Source: Darksidea phi
Taxonomy: Eukaryota; Ascomycota; Dothideomycetes; Pleosporales; Lentitheciaceae
Direction: 5' to 3'
DNA length: 64,000 bases
Assembly (NCBI GenBank): GCA_030770425.1
Contig: JASJFT010000005.1
Coordinates: forward strand, 248,001 to 312,000
The notes under the pieces were generated by a model that ran no database searches, was not told the DNA's origin, and saw only the letters and a program-made list of their open reading frames with translations. The position numbers and the translations under genes were made by a program. Position 1 is the stretch's first letter. Each line of letters starts with the position of its first letter. This document shows positions 21,169 to 33,571 of this stretch, piece after piece.

Positions 21169-22815
21169 TTTGTTCGACGTGTGGGAGAAGTAGCCGATGG
21201 ATGAGTTTGATTGTGTGAATGTGATGATGTTTGATGATGCTGATAGAAAAAACTTGGAGTCAATCGCATCCTCACCTTATATACTATGGGTGCCGATAGA
21301 TCCTTGGCTGAAGAGATTTCTCGTTTGGCACACAGAGTTCTCACGATGGATTCATTATGCAATTATCACATGGAATGTACTTTGCTCACCCGCGTGCACC
21401 ATCGCAAAGGTCGATGTGGCGTGTCCGGCACCAAGGCAACGACCAATCGAGCCAAAGCCGACGGAAACCGCGCGCAAGGCCCGACGCTTATGAATTTCCT
21501 ACCTAGCCACTAGACACGCATCATCGTACTATATCCCCCCACGGTCGACCAATTGGAATCAGAATAATGACCTTTCGGTGTAGAATACAATACCGGAGTA
21601 CGCGATAGGATACAGCGCGGCGTCCACCGCCGTTCCGAAATTTTATTGGCTCCACAGCTCACGGAAAACTCTTCGCAGAGCCTACTCACCAAAACCTTGA
21701 AATGGCTCGCCTTGACACACACCACTTCCGTTAAGAGTATTCGGTTTGTCATAGCGGACTTGCGTGCAAAAGCGAGTGGACAGCATCCTTTGCAATTTTA
21801 TTGCGCACTGTACGGCTATGGAGACGCCACCCGAGGTTACATTGCATCGGCGTTTGATCGTGGAATTGTCGAGCCATCTCAACGTGATCTTCTTCGAGTT
21901 TCACAGCTCATCGCGCACGGCGACTGACAGCTGCAAAAGTTTTTGCATCACGATCTTGCAGCCTTTCTTCTCCTGCTGGCGAACTCTGGTCGTTGCCATG
22001 CTTCCATTTCGAAATCTAATGAAATGATTCCACTTTTCCAGTTTCCACATGAAGAGCTTTGGCATGAAAGGCATAATCCTCATCGAACTCGAGAGTGACT
22101 TCGATCCGACTCATTGTTAGCTGGCGTCTGAAACAAGAATGGATGGAGCAAGGAACTTACAGTCAGAGTGTCGCGCAACGTTGGCGGAACGTCAAGGCTT
22201 GCTGCAACTCGGACAGCAAGTATGGCTCAGGAAATTTCACTACAAACCCAAGGGTCCTGTGAAGTCTCTTTTTAACTGCGACGCCCAAGACTATGTGCGG
22301 CATGGATTCTAAAGACGCGAACAAGAAGTCGGGTTAAACCTGTGCTGCCTCTACTACGGTGCGTCCCCGCTCTTCGTACCTCGTAGCAAGAACACCCACC
22401 CACCCAGAAACATGGCGGACCAGTAGCATATTGAAACCTATTAGATAATCGATGACAGCTTGGCTAAGCGGTACTTCATACTCTGTGACAGCAACGAAGA
22501 GGCGGCCAGTCAAGACAGAGTTAATGCAGAACACATCGCACAACCTTTCTAGGCAGTAGATCCCTTTAGATGAGTGATAAACGCGCGGTCGAATAGGTTT
22601 GATGTAGCTTTCATCTTGATCCCGCTGTGTTTCGATTGGGAACAACCTGCAACAATCTGTCGAGAGTATGTCTTCGCAAAACGCAATACAAGACAGTACT
22701 GATATAGCCTTAGAACGTGTTTACACTATTTCTTGTAAACCGCAACCCAATTTCTGTCAGTGCTTGGTACGTGTATATACCGCCTCATCGCAACCCGGGA
22801 AAGTTACTTGCACCC
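21169..22815. other. Intergenic, possible small minus-strand gene remnant
   Basis: No gene is supported with confidence. On the minus strand near 22303-22027 an ATG-initiated stretch (PHIVLGVAVKKRL...) is followed by a GTAAGT...CAG intron-like segment and a charged block (SRIEVTLEFDEDYAFHAKAL), but an in-frame TGA precedes the donor. A 103-codon minus ORF at 22334-22645 has no recognisable features. Confidence 0.3.
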
Positions 22816-24399
<1,584 letters not shown>

Positions 24400-24845
24400 G
24401 GTGATACGGTTCGTCTTTCCCGCAGCTAGACTTTCAAGTTGTATGCGCGACTCCCCAGGGGACCATAGTACATATATATGTTATAGAGCCGCGTAAGAAT
24501 CCGCTGTGGGGCATGCCAATCCCAGGTTCGCATGGCTAAAGCTCTGCAAGCTGTTTGCGGACCACGGAAAAATGTTGAGCAATAATCTCAAGTGAGGAGA
24601 GCCGAACCTAGTCACGGCACTCTATATAGATCGATATTGAATGCGTCGAAAATGGAGCCAAGATGTTGCCCCACGATATTGCGCCTGGTACAGATGGCTG
24701 CGGGATACGGGAAGGCGATTTAGCCTAAGCAGGGCTCCCGAGATTTCGTGCAGGGTGGCAGAAGTCGATTGTCGATCACATGAATGCCAACGTGAACACA
24801 TAGAATGCCAAAAATAGAGAGACGAGAAGCATATTAGCACTTTCT
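24400..24845. other. Intergenic, GH30 promoter
   Basis: Upstream region of the GH30 gene, with TATATATG near 24472-24480 and CTGGGG (CreA-like, minus strand) near 24455-24460. No gene is seen. Confidence 0.4.
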
Positions 24846-26960
24846 CTACGATGTCGAAGTGCCGTAATACGGATACTCTTGCATCCAGTCGTAGTTCAAA
24901 GCCTCATTTCCATATCCTTGGAACCAGTCCACAGTAAGCTCATCGCCAAAGGAGAAATCATTCGAAAGTAGCGGATCGAACAAATTGCTGCTAAACTCAA
25001 CGCTTGCGGAGCTTGGATATGGCTGTGAGAGATTATCGTTCGTGCTTGAAGCCGAATGGTCGGAACTCGCCAAGTTCGGAGACGCAGTACTGGTGCGCAA
25101 GCTTTGCACCACCTCCTCGGGAATTGTGTTTCTTGTAGACTCTAGAGAGCCTTTGCATCTCAATTTTATGCTTCCGAAATATGGGATTGTCACGGTGAAG
25201 TCTTGGTGCGGAGTACGAGCTCGAGTGTGGGCGGCAATGAGAACGTCGAGTGTATCAGCACCCTGTCTCGCGACACTACACTCTAGCACCGTAGCGGTCT
25301 GCCTCAAACACTTTGAGGCTGTCTTGATAAGTGCCCAGTCCTTTTCGTTGTCACCAGAAGTTGTCGTACGGTATGTAAGAGTACCGATCAATAGCACAAC
25401 AGCTGCACTGAAGGCATGGAAATCTGTTACCTCGCACAGGAAGTCGTTGCATACCTGGCGAAAGCTTGCTAGAGTTTCGATAATGTTCCTGCACGCTTCT
25501 AGTGTGCGGGTGAAACTGTGGTGGTATCGTGGTTCCTTCGTTGATTTGAGCATGTATGGCATGTGTAAGAATTTCTGCACGTTCCAGAAAATCATCCTGG
25601 TGTACAATTGGCGGTGTGAATCGGCGAAAGAGGCTTCGGCTTGAAAGGGCTTGCAGAGGTTTGGAAGAAGCAATTTTACTTCCTCGAGGTCTTCATCCAA
25701 TTGAACCGTGACAGCATAATTGGCCTTCGAGTCGGTGTGATCTCGCTGAATAGTATCGCCTATAATAAGCGCGAGTCTGTAGTGCACTATCTCTATTGAA
25801 TCCATGCTCGACAAGTCCGTCAGTTGTGTTCCTGGATGATTGTTTGTCGTGCAAGAAGGCAGGCCAAGAAGGCCAGAGATCTGGCGTTCAGATTGCCAGA
25901 AAGTATTCCACAAAGCCGTCTTGTGCTTGTCTTTGTGAACGTTAAGACGATGGAGTCCGAGCTGCATCGCCAAAGTGATTGCGTGTCGGAGTATTCGCCA
26001 GGCCTTTTGCGGCTTTCCGTTGTCAAAATAGACCCTCCACTGTAAAGCATAGCATTCTAATCGATGGAGGTTGTCACCTGCATCGTCGGCGGAACCGAGG
26101 ACAATGGTAGCGTATCGGTGGTATTGCTCAAGTATCTTCCGGGGTGGTTGTACCATGTCTAACTCCTGTACACGGTATCTTGGAAAATGGGTAAGAATGA
26201 GCGTTAGCCATAAGAATGCTTTCGAAACCAGGATTGTATCTTTCGACCGGACTGCCTCACGTATGATGTTTATGTTGCGGTGCTGCTGGCCTGCAACAAG
26301 CATTTGCGGTTCAACGATTCCAAACGTACACATTGGCCATGTAGGCCAGAAAATCTCGGTAGAAGTGAAGAGAGTAGTGAGCGTACGCGCGCTTGGCAGG
26401 GACGGTCGCTCTGAATATATTGACGACGCCATTGACTCCGCGCCTGTGGATTGTGCGACGCCCATTGGTGTGAGGACCATTGAATCTTTTAAAGGACCCG
26501 ACAAGGGTGCATCATCAAATTGTGCATCTCCATCGCTGTCTAGAGACCCTCTAGGATCAAGCAGAATTGTCTGGTCTGGGGATGGTGTTGTTGAGATTGC
26601 CCAAGTAGGCGATGATCCCTCATCAGTACGCTGCGATCCCACCATCCGGCTCATCATGTTCTCCAGCTGAGCAATGCGCTGGTGAAGCATCCGATTGTTC
26701 ATTTCGTCGGTGCGAAAACTCGGGGCGGTAGAGGCATCTACCTGGTTCGACGGAGCGCCGCCTTGAGATCGACAAACGACATTGTGGAGAGAACAACCTT
26801 CGCATACACGAGCGCCTGGCGGTACTACGCAACGGACCTTACGGCGACGGCACTCCGCGCAACTTCTAGTTCCTAGGCGCATCCGTTTCGCTGATGGTTC
26901 GTCTGCTGCTGCGGAAGTGGAAGCGGAAGTGGAAGCTGAAGTGGAAGCGGAGTGAGACAT
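24846..26960 (-). CDS. Zn2Cys6 fungal transcription factor
   Basis: Intronless, 704 residues from ATG 26960. A Ser/Ala/Thr repeat (SASTSASTSAST) leads into KRMRLGTRSCAECRRRKVRC, the binuclear zinc cluster with C34, C37, C44, C53, C56 and C63. A short leucine-rich coiled coil follows (MLHQRIAQLENMMSRM), then a long helical middle domain typical of the fungal transcription factor MHR region (LHRLECYALQWRVYFDNGK, AMQLGLHRL, ALWNTFWQSERQISGLLGLP). It acts in the nucleus as a DNA-binding regulator; the target is unknown. It shares no bidirectional promoter with the GH30 gene, since both are on the minus strand in tandem, so a link is only positional. Confidence 0.9.
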   Translation of the reverse strand: MSHSASTSASTSASTSAAADEPSAKRMRLGTRSCAECRRRKVRCVVPPGARVCEGCSLHNVVCRSQGGAPSNQVDASTAPSFRTDEMNNRMLHQRIAQLENMMSRMVGSQRTDEGSSPTWAISTTPSPDQTILLDPRGSLDSDGDAQFDDAPLSGPLKDSMVLTPMGVAQSTGAESMASSIYSERPSLPSARTLTTLFTSTEIFWPTWPMCTFGIVEPQMLVAGQQHRNINIIREAVRSKDTILVSKAFLWLTLILTHFPRYRVQELDMVQPPRKILEQYHRYATIVLGSADDAGDNLHRLECYALQWRVYFDNGKPQKAWRILRHAITLAMQLGLHRLNVHKDKHKTALWNTFWQSERQISGLLGLPSCTTNNHPGTQLTDLSSMDSIEIVHYRLALIIGDTIQRDHTDSKANYAVTVQLDEDLEEVKLLLPNLCKPFQAEASFADSHRQLYTRMIFWNVQKFLHMPYMLKSTKEPRYHHSFTRTLEACRNIIETLASFRQVCNDFLCEVTDFHAFSAAVVLLIGTLTYRTTTSGDNEKDWALIKTASKCLRQTATVLECSVARQGADTLDVLIAAHTRARTPHQDFTVTIPYFGSIKLRCKGSLESTRNTIPEEVVQSLRTSTASPNLASSDHSASSTNDNLSQPYPSSASVEFSSNLFDPLLSNDFSFGDELTVDWFQGYGNEALNYDWMQEYPYYGTSTS
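26908..26953. repeat. Tandem microsatellite encoding Ser/Ala/Thr in the Zn2Cys6 regulator
   Basis: Alternating GAAGTGGAAGCG-like 6/12-bp units encode the SASTSAST tract at the N-terminus of the regulator. It is likely length-variable between strains. Confidence 0.6.
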
Positions 26961-27407
26961 TTTGTCATCGGTTCAAAAGATACGGAGACGAGATAGCGTA
27001 TCAGGAGGCACTTTGATACACTGGATCTGTAAATTGTTGATGCGTAATGTGCGAGATGATGTCAAAAACCTGGAAGGTGAGGGCTGTTGCTCCACGCTGA
27101 CGGCTCTTCGGCTGAGCTCGCACCAGCTCGCACCAACTCGGATAAGCTCGCACTGACCTATCCGACATGCCTTACGCTCCGTGATTATTGATCAACGAAA
27201 GGGGTTTCCTTCAGTGGAGCCTGAAGTTAACGGCTCGCATTGATAGGGTAGAAGAGTAAATATCACGAGATCGTAGCTTGTTGAATTGACATATAAAGTG
27301 AAGCTTAGCTGCTCGAGAACCGTTCCTTCATCAGTTCAAATATCAAGTACCACTTTGTACCCTTCACAGTCTCTAGACCTATCCATAGTCTATACACCTC
27401 CACCATC
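26961..27407. other. Divergent promoter between regulator and peroxiredoxin-like gene
   Basis: There is 447 bp between the two start codons. A short run at 27110-27150 repeats CTCGCACCAGCTCGCACCAA-like units (GAGCTCGCAC). No gene is seen. Confidence 0.4.
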
Positions 27408-28058
27408 ATGGCCGCTCTCGCCCCGCAACTCGAAAAAGTCTACGCCGATTTCGCCGCCATGGCCCCTGCACCAGTCAGAGAGGCCATCGATAACGCTCGA
27501 GCAGATGGCGAATCCAAATTCGCCAGTCCAACGAACGTTATCGAAGTCGGAGCACGATTGCCACCCTTCACGCTTCCTAGCGCAACGGGAACCCAGGTCT
27601 CGAGCAAAGAGCTTCTCGCTAAGGGCCCTCTACTCATAACGTTCTATCGAGGCAACTGGTGCCCGTTCTGCAACGTTGCTCTGCGCTCTCTTCAACAGCG
27701 CCTCCCCGAGATTCACGCTAAGGGCGTCGAACTAGTCGCAATTACGCCCGAACTTCCCGACTCCTCGCTGTCTACAAAGGAGAAGAACGAACTTGAATTT
27801 GCCGTGCTTTCGGATGCTGGTAACAAGTTCGCGCGTGAGCTCGGTATTGTTTGGAAGCAGCCCGACACTATGAGACCTGTTTTTAAGCAGTTTGGCCATG
27901 ATATGGAGAAACAGAACGGAGATGACTCGTTGGAAGTGCCTATGCCCGCAACCCTCTTGGTGGGTACAGACGGTATAGTGAGGAATGTTTACCTGGACCC
28001 GGATTACAGGAAGAGGGTTGAACCAGAGACTGTCCTGGAATGGATCACGCAGATGTGA
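27408..28058 (+). CDS. Peroxiredoxin-like protein (AhpC/TSA, thioredoxin fold)
   Basis: Single exon, 216 residues from ATG 27408. Seen: an N-terminal helix (LAPQLEKVYADFAAMAP), then VGARLPPFTLPSATG, LLITFYRGNWCPFCNVALR with a CPFC motif (C85, C88), VELVAITPELPDSS, FAVLSDAGNKFARELGI, and VPMPATLLVGTDGIVRNVYL. This matches the PRX-like subgroup of the AhpC/TSA family, whose members have a CxxC instead of the Cys-(P)VCT motif. The likely role is reduction of peroxides or protein disulfides in the cytosol; the exact substrate is unknown. It has no signal peptide. Confidence 0.9.
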   Translation: MAALAPQLEKVYADFAAMAPAPVREAIDNARADGESKFASPTNVIEVGARLPPFTLPSATGTQVSSKELLAKGPLLITFYRGNWCPFCNVALRSLQQRLPEIHAKGVELVAITPELPDSSLSTKEKNELEFAVLSDAGNKFARELGIVWKQPDTMRPVFKQFGHDMEKQNGDDSLEVPMPATLLVGTDGIVRNVYLDPDYRKRVEPETVLEWITQM

Positions 28059-28546
28059 ATGTGTTGTCTCTTAGCTGCAGGAGATGGTACTACGAAGAAT
28101 GTGGATTCACCATTAGTCAACAAATACTGTGCTTTGATGGAAGTCTAGATACACTTTACAAGCGAAAGTGTCAATGGAACTTTAGTCTAGCACAGTAAAA
28201 CATAGAAAATGAGATGACTTTTCAGGAAAGAACGTATCTACCTTGTTATAAGTAGATACATACACACAGACGAGAATCTACAATAGTTAGCCTTCTTTTT
28301 GAGACGAGAGCCGAACGACAGCGACTCGTTCAAATTACGATGTGGATGGGCTAACGGGTGAGGGAGAGGACCTGAGGTCAGTGGACAACAGCATCAAGGG
28401 ACATACCATCACAGCGGATCCGACTTGGCCTAAGATACAACCTTGTATTAATGTCTGAATTCTCTTTTTATGCTCAGATGCAACTAACCTTTTAAATGAC
28501 CTGTGCACAAGCCCGCAATCCAAATGTATATTCGTTCATCGACTCC
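28059..28546. other. Intergenic between convergent genes
   Basis: Terminator side of the peroxiredoxin-like and SNU66 genes. No gene is seen. Confidence 0.4.
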
Positions 28547-30562
28547 CTACTGCAGACGAACACCAGCAAACTTGTGCTTCTTGGCCTGCTGGTCCAGCGC
28601 ACTGTTGAGCCCACCGGCGCGCGTCGTCTCCAGCGAGCTCTCCGCCATCTTCCTTTTTTCCGCCGCCACCTTGTCAAGGTGCTTCTTCGTCTTGGTGTTC
28701 CCGCTGCCCTTGCCATGGAACTGGTGACTGAGCATCTTGAAAGCCTCCTTCTCGTTCAGCTGACGACCATGCTCATCGACATAGTTGAGCTCAACAATCG
28801 GCTTGTACTCCTTGTTGAAGATGTCGGCAAGCTTCCTACTCTCAACTTGATCAGCGGCAACGTTGTTCTTACGAGCCCACTCTTCACGCTCGCGGGGTGT
28901 CATGTTGTTCCATCTTGCAGAGTTGCGTTCGCGCTCGCGATGCTCCTTTCGCAGACGCTCCGCAGACTCCTCGGCACGCTGCTTGTCAGCAAGGAACTTC
29001 TGGCGCTCGCGGAACGCAGCGTTCTTGTCGCCGCTATCGGCACTAGTGATGACGCCACGCTGCTTAAGGAGTGCGAGAGTGGCACCGAGACCCTGGTCAA
29101 TCGTCTTCTCGTCGTCTAGACCAGTACCGGAGATCTCCATTGACCGGCCGCGAGAATGACCGCGGTCTTCGGCTTCTGCAGCTTCAGCGTAAGACTGATT
29201 CATGTCCACATCACCCTCCTCATCTACATTAGCCTCTCCTATGGAGGCGATACCGTCAGAAATACGGCTGGATTTCCTGCGATGACGGCGCCCAGCTTCG
29301 TTTTGGTCACCTTCGACGTTGGTTCCGAGGTTATGAACAAATTCGGTGGTCTCGTCAATGACAAGAGCACCGTCTTCTTCATCAGCGAGCTCGGTAGAAT
29401 CCATCACGCCAGGAGTTTCCGGCGCGGAGTCCTCGCGGAGTTGACGAGCCAGATCTTCGGGTCGCGTCTTCTTGCGCTTCTTGAGCGCTTGTCGACGTTG
29501 AGCGGCGAGTTGGGCTTGCAAGTCATCATCATCTACGAATGAATCGTCGAAGTACGCTTTCTTTTTCGGTTTTGGTGCTACCGTCTCGGGCTCGTCCACT
29601 TCCATTTCATCAGTAACCCCCGTCGCGACTGTCACCATATCGTCATCATCCTCAGTTCGCCTTCTTTTCGAGGACTTGGATTTCTTCTTCTTGGGCTTCT
29701 TCATTTTGACTTCCGAGACGTCCATGTAGTCGTTGGCAGGTGTATCTTCCTGTAGAATGTCTAGGCTAATGGCAACCCGTTTCGGCTTTGCGGTGCCTGC
29801 AGCTTCGGCTTTGATTTCCTCTACAGTTCGGCCCTGGCCGTCGAGGGTGAAGGCCTTGCGCTTCTTGCCGTCAATCTCTTCATCATACTGAGCGAGGATA
29901 GACTTGGGGCCAGACTCATCCTCGTTGGGATCATATGCGCGCTTCCGTTTCTTTGAGTCAATCTTCTCTTGTAGCCGCTCCCTTTCTTTGAGTGATACAG
30001 CCTCGAGCTCATCATCGTCTTCAGCATCAACAGCCGTATCCTTGAGCACCAAGATTTGATCCTCGCCATCATCGAACTGATCCACCTCGTGCCCAACCTT
30101 GACACCTGCAAGGTCAGCCTCGGTATATTGTAAAGCCTCCCTCGCCTGGCGCTCGCGCTCCTCGAGCTCCTTCTGCATCTGCTCGGCCTTGGCAATCTTC
30201 TTCGCGCGCTTCTTCGAGCCCTTCAGCCACGCCATGTCATCCTCATCGTTGGCTTCATCGGCCAAACCCTTGCCCTCGAGCTTGGAGAACCGGCTCGCCT
30301 TTTCCTGCGCCTTCTTGATGGCAGCTAACCGCTGCTCGCGCTTCTTCTTCGCTTGCTCCTCGTCTTGTAGCTTCTTCCAGTTGTCGTAGGCGGCGGCCTG
30401 GCGCGTCTCGACCGTGCTTGCGGGCTCCTCGTCCGAGTCGGCGCCCTCTGCTGCTTGCTTGAACGCAAGACCGGAGGGGGCAGCGGCGCCGGGGACAGGC
30501 AGCGGCGCCATACCCATGGACAGGCGGATCTTGTTCGCCTCCTCGATGGAGAGGTCCGCCAT
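28547..30562 (-). CDS. SNU66: U4/U6.U5 tri-snRNP protein SART1/Snu66
   Basis: Single exon, 671 residues. ATG 30562 is chosen because MADLSIEEANKIRLSMGMAP is the conserved SART1 N-terminus; an upstream extension in the same frame is low complexity. Seen: NWKKLQDEEQAKKKREQR, DDMAWLKGSKKRAKK, YTEADLAGVKVGHEVDQF, YDEEIDGKKRKAFTLDGQG, lysine-rich nuclear localisation runs, and the C-terminal signature GLGATLALLKQRGVI, VELNYVDEHGRQLNEKEAF, LSHQFHGKGSGNTKTKKH. The protein is needed to assemble the tri-snRNP in the nucleus before splicing activation. The family is conserved in all fungi and the gene appears intact. Confidence 0.93.
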   Translation of the reverse strand: MADLSIEEANKIRLSMGMAPLPVPGAAAPSGLAFKQAAEGADSDEEPASTVETRQAAAYDNWKKLQDEEQAKKKREQRLAAIKKAQEKASRFSKLEGKGLADEANDEDDMAWLKGSKKRAKKIAKAEQMQKELEERERQAREALQYTEADLAGVKVGHEVDQFDDGEDQILVLKDTAVDAEDDDELEAVSLKERERLQEKIDSKKRKRAYDPNEDESGPKSILAQYDEEIDGKKRKAFTLDGQGRTVEEIKAEAAGTAKPKRVAISLDILQEDTPANDYMDVSEVKMKKPKKKKSKSSKRRRTEDDDDMVTVATGVTDEMEVDEPETVAPKPKKKAYFDDSFVDDDDLQAQLAAQRRQALKKRKKTRPEDLARQLREDSAPETPGVMDSTELADEEDGALVIDETTEFVHNLGTNVEGDQNEAGRRHRRKSSRISDGIASIGEANVDEEGDVDMNQSYAEAAEAEDRGHSRGRSMEISGTGLDDEKTIDQGLGATLALLKQRGVITSADSGDKNAAFRERQKFLADKQRAEESAERLRKEHRERERNSARWNNMTPREREEWARKNNVAADQVESRKLADIFNKEYKPIVELNYVDEHGRQLNEKEAFKMLSHQFHGKGSGNTKTKKHLDKVAAEKRKMAESSLETTRAGGLNSALDQQAKKHKFAGVRLQ

Positions 30563-31112
30563 GGTGGAGAGCGTGGGATGGATGTGCTGTGGGAGACGTG
30601 GGTGCGAGCGCGAGGGTGACGGTGATGGGCTTGTCGACAGGCGTGAGGCGGAGGAGTTCAAAAGTCCGCACCCCTGTCACTGTCAAGCCAAGCACACTAG
30701 CGTGCCAAGTCTCTCCTCCTACAAAATAATTTCTGGACCATGGCTGCACTCTTTTCTCCCCAACGACCTGTGCCCGGCCTCCCGTCCACCCTTCGGGGTG
30801 TGTTCGGTTGAGGCCTGGCAGTTCGACCGCCCCAGGGAGCCATCACAGATTCCATGGTGTCAATATCCGGTCGACAGGTCTGAGAGCGATTCGGTATGCG
30901 ATTTCTGCCTGAGTTCGCCCGTGAGGGTTTGAGCTCGGCGTGAGCGCTGCCAGGGCTGCTGATTCCGTCTCCCTTGCGCTAGGCCGTCGGCCAGTGACGC
31001 TTGGGACAAACCCAGCCGCCTACATACTGCTATTGTGCTGTTTTCCCGTGGATTTATCATCTTCTCTCCTGTGATGATGCGTGGATTCGCGAGACTGAGG
31101 CAGCCAGAACAT
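30563..31112. other. Intergenic, no gene seen
   Basis: Spacer between the SNU66 start and the PTH2 stop. ORFs here have no family features. Confidence 0.4.
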
Positions 31113-31749
31113 CTACAACAGCTTCAGATTCCCCGTGACTTGATCAATGACCCCCTTCGGCGCCGGCCCAATCCCCAGCACCGTCGCGCTCCCACTCGCA
31201 ATCTGCGTCCGTCCCGCATCGTGTATAACCTGCGCCACCAGCCCCAAGCTCACAGCTTGCGCCTGCAGCACCTCGAGCTCCTCCTCGCTCTTGGCCTGCA
31301 GCGCGACCTTCATCTGGCCCCTTCGCTCCCACCGTCGTAGTATCGTCGAGTTCGGGGAGTGCCGGAGGAACTGCTTGTAGCAGGCGAGGGTCGCGTGGCC
31401 GCATTGCGCTGCTATCTTGCCTGAGAGTTTGTCAGTACAACTACTGGCACAAGATAGGGTAGGAAAGCATACCCTTTGTCATGCCCAAGTCTGTTCGCAC
31501 AACGAGGACGAGCTTGCATTCTTCGGGGTTGTTGGGGAATTCGGCGGGTGCGCTGTCTTCATCATCCTCGGATTCGTCCTCTTCCTCAGCTCCATCTTGC
31601 CTCTTCTCCAGTAGCGAAGCTTTTGAGATGGGGCTGCCGCCGAAGAGACCAAGCGACTTTGCCTGTCCGATCAGGTAGCCTGCAACGCCTCCGACGATGG
31701 CGCACGCGATCGCAATGTTGGCTGTGGAGGGCGGTGCGGGGTCTTGCAT
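31113..31749 (-). CDS. PTH2: Peptidyl-tRNA hydrolase 2 (PTH2/Bit1 type)
   Basis: Exons 31749-31473 and 31420-31113 with a 52-bp intron; 194 residues. Seen: an N-terminal membrane helix (residues ~12-28, IAIACAIVGGVAGYLIG), an acidic linker, then the PTH2 catalytic domain: CKLVLVVRTDLGMTKGKIAA with the conserved Lys, QCGHATLACYK, and the C-terminal GPAPKGVIDQVTGNLKLL. The enzyme hydrolyses peptidyl-tRNA released from stalled ribosomes; the N-terminal anchor suggests the mitochondrial outer membrane, as in Bit1. The intron falls inside the Gly codon of the GMTKGK active-site motif. Length and motifs are normal. Confidence 0.93.
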
Positions 31750-32227
31750 CTTGAAAACAGCAAGGAGGTGTGTTCAATTAGTGGCCGAGGCTGCGAGTTG
31801 GTTTCAAAAGAGTGTAGAGAGTCAGACCCAAGCAGCGCTTCTCCTCATCTTGCGATTGTGCAGACTGATGTGGGGGAATGTCCACTGGAGGCTACCGTTA
31901 GTGAAAGTGACCAGGATGGCGCACAGGCCAACCGCTGCATAGCGCCGCATGCAAGACTCCCGCTATGAAAATCCAAACCAATCCTCATCATGGAGAGTAA
32001 GATTTATACATTCAACCTACCCTATCCACGCGTCGTTACACCCAAGCAGAGCACGAAACACGCCGGATCATGTTGGATACCAAAAACCTCCGACGTTGGC
32101 AACCACCGGGCGCGAACGAGCCACATTGTGAACGAAGGTGTATGCCTATATTTCTAACATATATAGTGTCATATCTAGGATATCTTTAGGAACTATTCAA
32201 GAGCCGGGATTTCTAACTACAGGTTTA
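31750..32227. other. Intergenic, no gene seen
   Basis: Upstream region of PTH2 and 3' flank of the next gene. Only short ORFs without features. Confidence 0.4.
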
Positions 32228-33571
32228 TTAGCCGTCCACGTCCATGGCATCTCCCGCCCCAGCTATCGTTTCTTTCGCAGACCCTGCCCGCTTGCCCTTA
32301 CTCACAGCTACAACTATCGTACCATTAACCTCCACACCATCCACCGAAGCAACTTTTCTCCTATCACTCTTTTTTCCCGGCCAATGCACGTCATTGAAAT
32401 GTCTTGCCGTATCCTTCATCTTACTCTGCAAGTAATGTCCGCATAACGCACAGTTCCTCCCCACAACCCCAATCAAAAACTCTGCCCACGCTCTCTTGAT
32501 CCCCTCCGCCGTCTCTTTGTCCACGAGCCTCGCAATTTCCCCCTTCAGTTTATCCCACCTGTGCACAAGCTCAAACAACGCACCACTCTTCTGGCTTGCA
32601 AGAAGAAATTGTCCCGGTGGGTAGGGATCAAACTCGCCAGCCAGGATGCGCTGAATGCGAGGAAGGAGCTCGCGACCGAAATCAGCGCGCTTTTCATCGC
32701 CGTTTACTTCAGTCTTCCACCATGTTTCTAGGAAGGAGAGTTTGCGCAGCATCGACATGAATTGACTGGCGGAGAGGATGGAGTATTTGGCCAGGACGGA
32801 TGTTTGTGTTGCGAGGCCGAGCATGATGCAGTATGGCGGTATTCGTAGGCCCTCGCCTGGGCTCTGTACGAATGCAACGCCGCCGACGAGTTTCTCCACA
32901 ATGTCCAACTTCTCTTCATCGAAGTGGATGGTAAAGTCATTGTATGCTTGGTGCAGAAGAGCGAAATTTTGCTTTGTTGGTGGCCAAATGACCCACAGAA
33001 TCGAGCCGATGAGGAGCGTCGAGAAGCTCGTCGTCTCATTGTGATGTTGCAGCGGAATGAGCGTGTCGTTCGGAAAGATGCTACACGCTATGGGGGTCTC
33101 CGACATGGACCCTTCGCACTTCTCCTTCGTCTTCTCCGTCAGCTTATCCAACGCCGGACACGGCAAACTCGGAACCAGACCCTTCGCTGTGTACGTCGGA
33201 TTTACCAAGTTGTCAATCAAATCCGCCGCCGCATCCTCGCCACACGAATCAGTGTCCTCATCACCCTCAAACGGTGGCGTAACAAACACCGTGTCGCCTT
33301 CATCACCCGCTCGTTTTACTTCCTTGAGCAGCATATCGCACAACTCTTCCGCGGTAGGTTGCTGTTTGAGAGTTGCGAATGGTGACGGCTTCTTGCCCAG
33401 TTGAGGAAAGTCGGCTTCCGTGGTGCCGAAGCGCTCTTTCACTTTTGGGACGCATTTCAGTGGGGCGTTCTTGCCGTTGTTGATGAGAGAGGTAAATTGC
33501 TTGATATTTGGGGAATCGTTGTGCTTCTTGATGTGGGCACGGACGGCGGTAAGGGTGGTTAAACGGGACAT
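32228..33571 (-). CDS. Conserved fungal protein, cupin/JmjC-like with C-terminal Cys/His finger
   Basis: Single exon, 447 residues from ATG 33571. Seen: a middle segment IPLQHHNETTSFSTLLIGSI then LWVIWPPTKQN, resembling the His-containing strand and the LW-W-P turn of cupin/JmjC-like folds in fungal uncharacterised proteins; hydrophobic helices AFVQSPGEGLRIPPYCIMLG; and a C-terminal finger CALCGHYLQSKMKDTARHFN then DVHWPGKK with C-x2-C and two spaced His, followed by Lys/Arg-rich nuclear-type sequence. The role is unknown; a chromatin or nuclear function is a guess from the finger and basic tail. I do not recognise a named gene. Confidence 0.7.
   Translation of the reverse strand: MSRLTTLTAVRAHIKKHNDSPNIKQFTSLINNGKNAPLKCVPKVKERFGTTEADFPQLGKKPSPFATLKQQPTAEELCDMLLKEVKRAGDEGDTVFVTPPFEGDEDTDSCGEDAAADLIDNLVNPTYTAKGLVPSLPCPALDKLTEKTKEKCEGSMSETPIACSIFPNDTLIPLQHHNETTSFSTLLIGSILWVIWPPTKQNFALLHQAYNDFTIHFDEEKLDIVEKLVGGVAFVQSPGEGLRIPPYCIMLGLATQTSVLAKYSILSASQFMSMLRKLSFLETWWKTEVNGDEKRADFGRELLPRIQRILAGEFDPYPPGQFLLASQKSGALFELVHRWDKLKGEIARLVDKETAEGIKRAWAEFLIGVVGRNCALCGHYLQSKMKDTARHFNDVHWPGKKSDRRKVASVDGVEVNGTIVVAVSKGKRAGSAKETIAGAGDAMDVDG

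Noticed and set aside
26071..26670. 199-codon plus-strand ORF opposite the Zn2Cys6 regulator
   Set aside because: Shadow of the real minus-strand gene; no family features.
28496..29119. 207-codon plus-strand ORF opposite SNU66
   Set aside because: Antisense shadow of the SNU66 coding frame; Leu/Val-rich sequence from reversed charged codons, no domain.
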